From: Lampris incognitus
Lineage: Eukaryota > Chordata > Actinopteri > Lampriformes > Lampridae
Direction of reading: 5' to 3'
Length of the DNA stretch: 64,000 nt
Assembly: GCF_029633865.1 (NCBI RefSeq)
Contig: NC_079213.1
Coordinates: 1,640,121-1,704,120, forward strand
The translations under genes and the position numbers were made by a program. Below, piece after piece: positions 61,672 through 64,000 of the stretch (positions within the stretch are counted from its first letter, which is position 1; each line of letters begins with the position of its first letter). The notes below the pieces were generated by a model. The model searched no databases and was not told the origin of the DNA. It saw nothing but the letters and a program-made list of their open reading frames with translations.

Positions 61672-64000
61672 CATCCAGTCCAAGTCAAGTCAAGTCAAGT
61701 TAAGTTATTTATATAGCACATTTAAAACAACCACAGTTGAACCAAAGTGCTGCACAAGCTTAAAATACAATATAAAATAAGTAACACATATGAATATAAA
61801 AATACATGTAAAAAAGACATAGTAAAATAAAGAAATTAAAATGTAAAAAATAAAACACAAGAGTAAAAGTATATTTCCACAATCAAATCACGGTGTCTAG
61901 GTCAACTTGAATCGAATGCCAGCGAGAAGAGGTAGGTCTTTAACCAAGATTTAAAAGTCTCTGGGGTCTGAGCAGATCTGATGTGTACTGGTAAGTTGCT
62001 CCAGAGATCAGGGGCAGCAGCCACTGCAGAGGCTCTGTCCCCCCTGTTGTTAAGCCTGGATCTGGGAACATGTAGGCTGGAGCATCTGGTTTGCTGACCC
62101 GAGTGCTCTGACTGGTATATGATGATGTATTAGCTCAGATAAATAAGATGGTGCCAGCCCATTTAAAGACTTGAAAACAAGTAATAAAATCTTAAACTGA
62201 ATCCTAAAACAGACAGGAAGCCAATGAAGGGAGGCCGGTACAGGCGTTATGTGATCACGTCACTTCTTTCCTGTCAGCAGGCGAGCAGCTGCATTTTGTA
62301 CAAGCTGCAGGCGACGAAGCGACAACTGAGCTACGCCAACATACAATGAGTTACAATAATCCAAACGAGAGGTAATAAATGCATGAATTACCCTTTCAAG
62401 ATCATTTGGAGGGAGATAGGCCTTTACTTTTCCCAGAAGTTGTAATTGAAAAAAACTTGTTTTGACTACTGAGCTTATTTGTTTGTCAAAGTTAAAAGAG
62501 ACGTCAAAAATCACCCCAAGATTCCTAACAGAAGAGTGACTGTAGGAAGCTAAAGGGCCAAGAGCGCTATCATAACCATCCAGCAGATCAGGCTTTCCAT
62601 ATACAATAATTTCAGTCTTATTTTGATTTAGTCCATCAATGTTTTGACATCCTTTAAACAACTAAGCACAGCCTGTATAGAATCTCTGCTGTTTGTTTTT
62701 ATAGACAGATAAATGTGCAAATCATCAGCAAAACAATGAAAAGACATATTATGTTTTTTTAAAGATGGACCCCAAGGGCAGCATATACAATGAGAAGAGA
62801 ATGGGGCCCAAAATGGAGCCTTGGGGGACCCCACAGTTAAGTGGGGCCGCAGCTGAAGAGAATTGGTCTATATGGACAGAAAAGCTTCTATTTGACAGGT
62901 AAGACTTGAACCATTCTAGGACGGTACCTTTAATGCCTACACACAGCTCAAGACATGATAAAAGAATATTATGGTCAACTGTGTCAAAGGCAGCAGTCAG
63001 GTCCAAAAGCACCAGAACAGTGGAGTTCCCAGGGTCCATAGTTAAAAGAAGATCATTTAAAACTCTTAAAAGGGCTGTTTCAGTACTGTGACGTGATTTG
63101 AAACCAGACTGGAACTTTTCACAAATGCCATTAATTTTAGGTGCGTTTGTAATTGTACAGAAAATGCTTTCTCTAAGACTTTTGAAAGAAAAGGCAGCTT
63201 AGAAATTGGCCTAAAGTTAGAAAGAACAGAGGGATCAAGATTGCTCTTTTGATGAGGGGCTGTACTACAGCATGTTTGAAAGCAGCAGGAACACAGCCTG
63301 AGAGAAGAGAGGTGTTTATCAAATTTACAATACAAGACCCAACAGTGGTAAAATCATCTTTTATCAGTCTGGGTGGAACACTGTCAAGGGGGCAATCTGA
63401 AGGCCTCAAATGGTTAACTACCTCAGATATAAAGGAGAGGGACACAGGCTCAAACTGCTCTAAGACAGCTGGGCACATAGAATAAATACCAGGATCTGAG
63501 GCCGAAGAGGATGGTGAGGCCCTAATAGCAGAGATCTTATCTGTAAAAACTTTAATAAGAAATTCTTCACAGAGCGTGGGCGTTGGCACGATGCAAGAAG
63601 AATCACATGGATTTATAAGAGAGTTAATAGTATTAAAAAGAACCTGAGGCCTATGACAATTGTTGGACACAAGGTTCGATAGAAACTGTGTTTTTGCAGA
63701 TTTAATGGCTCTCTGGTACTCTGATAAGCAGTCTCTTAGAATTCCTAAGGAGACATGAAGTTTGTCTTTCTTCCACTTTCTCTCAGCACGTCTACATGTG
63801 CGTCTAAGAGCGCAGGTGGTGTCACTGAGCCATGGCTCTGTCACTGGTTTAGGGCGTTTGGTTCTAACAGGAGCAACCAAGTCCAGTATGTCAGTGCAGG
63901 TAGAGTTAAAAAGAGTGGTAATGTCATCAGCACTGAGATTACAAGAGTCATCCAGGGTGTGAAGCATAGAATCTTTAAAAGCAACAGAAAACTGAGACGC
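61672..64000 (-). pseudogene. L2-like LINE, 3' half, runs off the window
   Basis: On the minus strand the 3' end is a TTGAC-type repeat (plus strand CAAGTCAAGTCAAGTTAAG) after a TATATAAATAACTT tail. Upstream are RT motifs: [50 protein letters not shown] and the C-terminal ASRLDYCN-type region (FITSRLDYCNSLYVGVAQ, NAAARLLTG). Residues N-terminal to the RT (RRTCRRAERKWKKDKLHVSL) continue to the window edge. Frameshifts occur near 62640, 62770, 63060 and 63190. Inactive copy. Confidence 0.88.

Overview
The window is nuclear DNA of a ray-finned (teleost) fish. It holds two intact, spliced, highly conserved vertebrate genes arranged tail to tail, and almost everything else is transposon debris or tandem repeat. 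The fish assignment rests on the TE mix (Tc1, ZMYM/TTF-type hAT, L1/Tx1-like and L2-like LINEs, Ty3/gypsy, tRNA-derived SINEs), the dense (CA)n and minisatellite content, and the protein sequences; I cannot name the species.

Layout. 1-1300: non-coding flank and the putative lsm8 promoter, with ATTGG boxes at 33-bp spacing. 1306-23440 (+): lsm8, four coding exons (31, 41, 128, 91 nt) encoding 96 aa. Its 19.6-kb intron 2 is mostly one 1.6-kb Tc1 transposon (2263-19930) swollen to 17.7 kb by nested insertions: a SINE tail in its left inverted repeat, a 9.4-kb hAT element inside its transposase gene, and a 6.6-kb L1-type LINE inside its right inverted repeat. The hAT element itself carries two large minisatellites and another interspersed repeat. 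23441-26005: the intergenic gap between the two 3' ends, mostly minisatellites and a SINE.

26006-54597 (-): tymp (thymidine phosphorylase), nine coding exons encoding 455 aa, with every splice junction in phase and the catalytic residues present. Its introns hold an 8-kb array of a 72-bp unit (intron 7), a 2-kb array of a 34-bp unit (intron 2), and, in intron 1, arrays of 28-bp and 30-bp units, two LINE fragments and a 9.6-kb array of an 8-bp unit with higher-order structure. 54598-64000: upstream flank of tymp, all repeats: a Tc1 relic, a LINE 3' end split by a 1.2-kb fold-back Tc1 element with 535-bp arms, a 28-bp minisatellite, a gypsy LTR with a pol remnant split from its body, a 359-bp palindrome flanked by a 12-bp target-site duplication, and the 3' half of an L2-like LINE running off the window.

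The two genes have unrelated jobs (U6 snRNA binding in the LSM2-8 ring; pyrimidine nucleoside salvage/catabolism), so their adjacency is positional, not an operon. I saw no CRISPR, bacterial system or viral genome. The most interesting structure is architectural: the datable nest of transposons, the very large intronic satellites around intact exons, and microsatellites sitting directly on the 3' splice sites of both genes.
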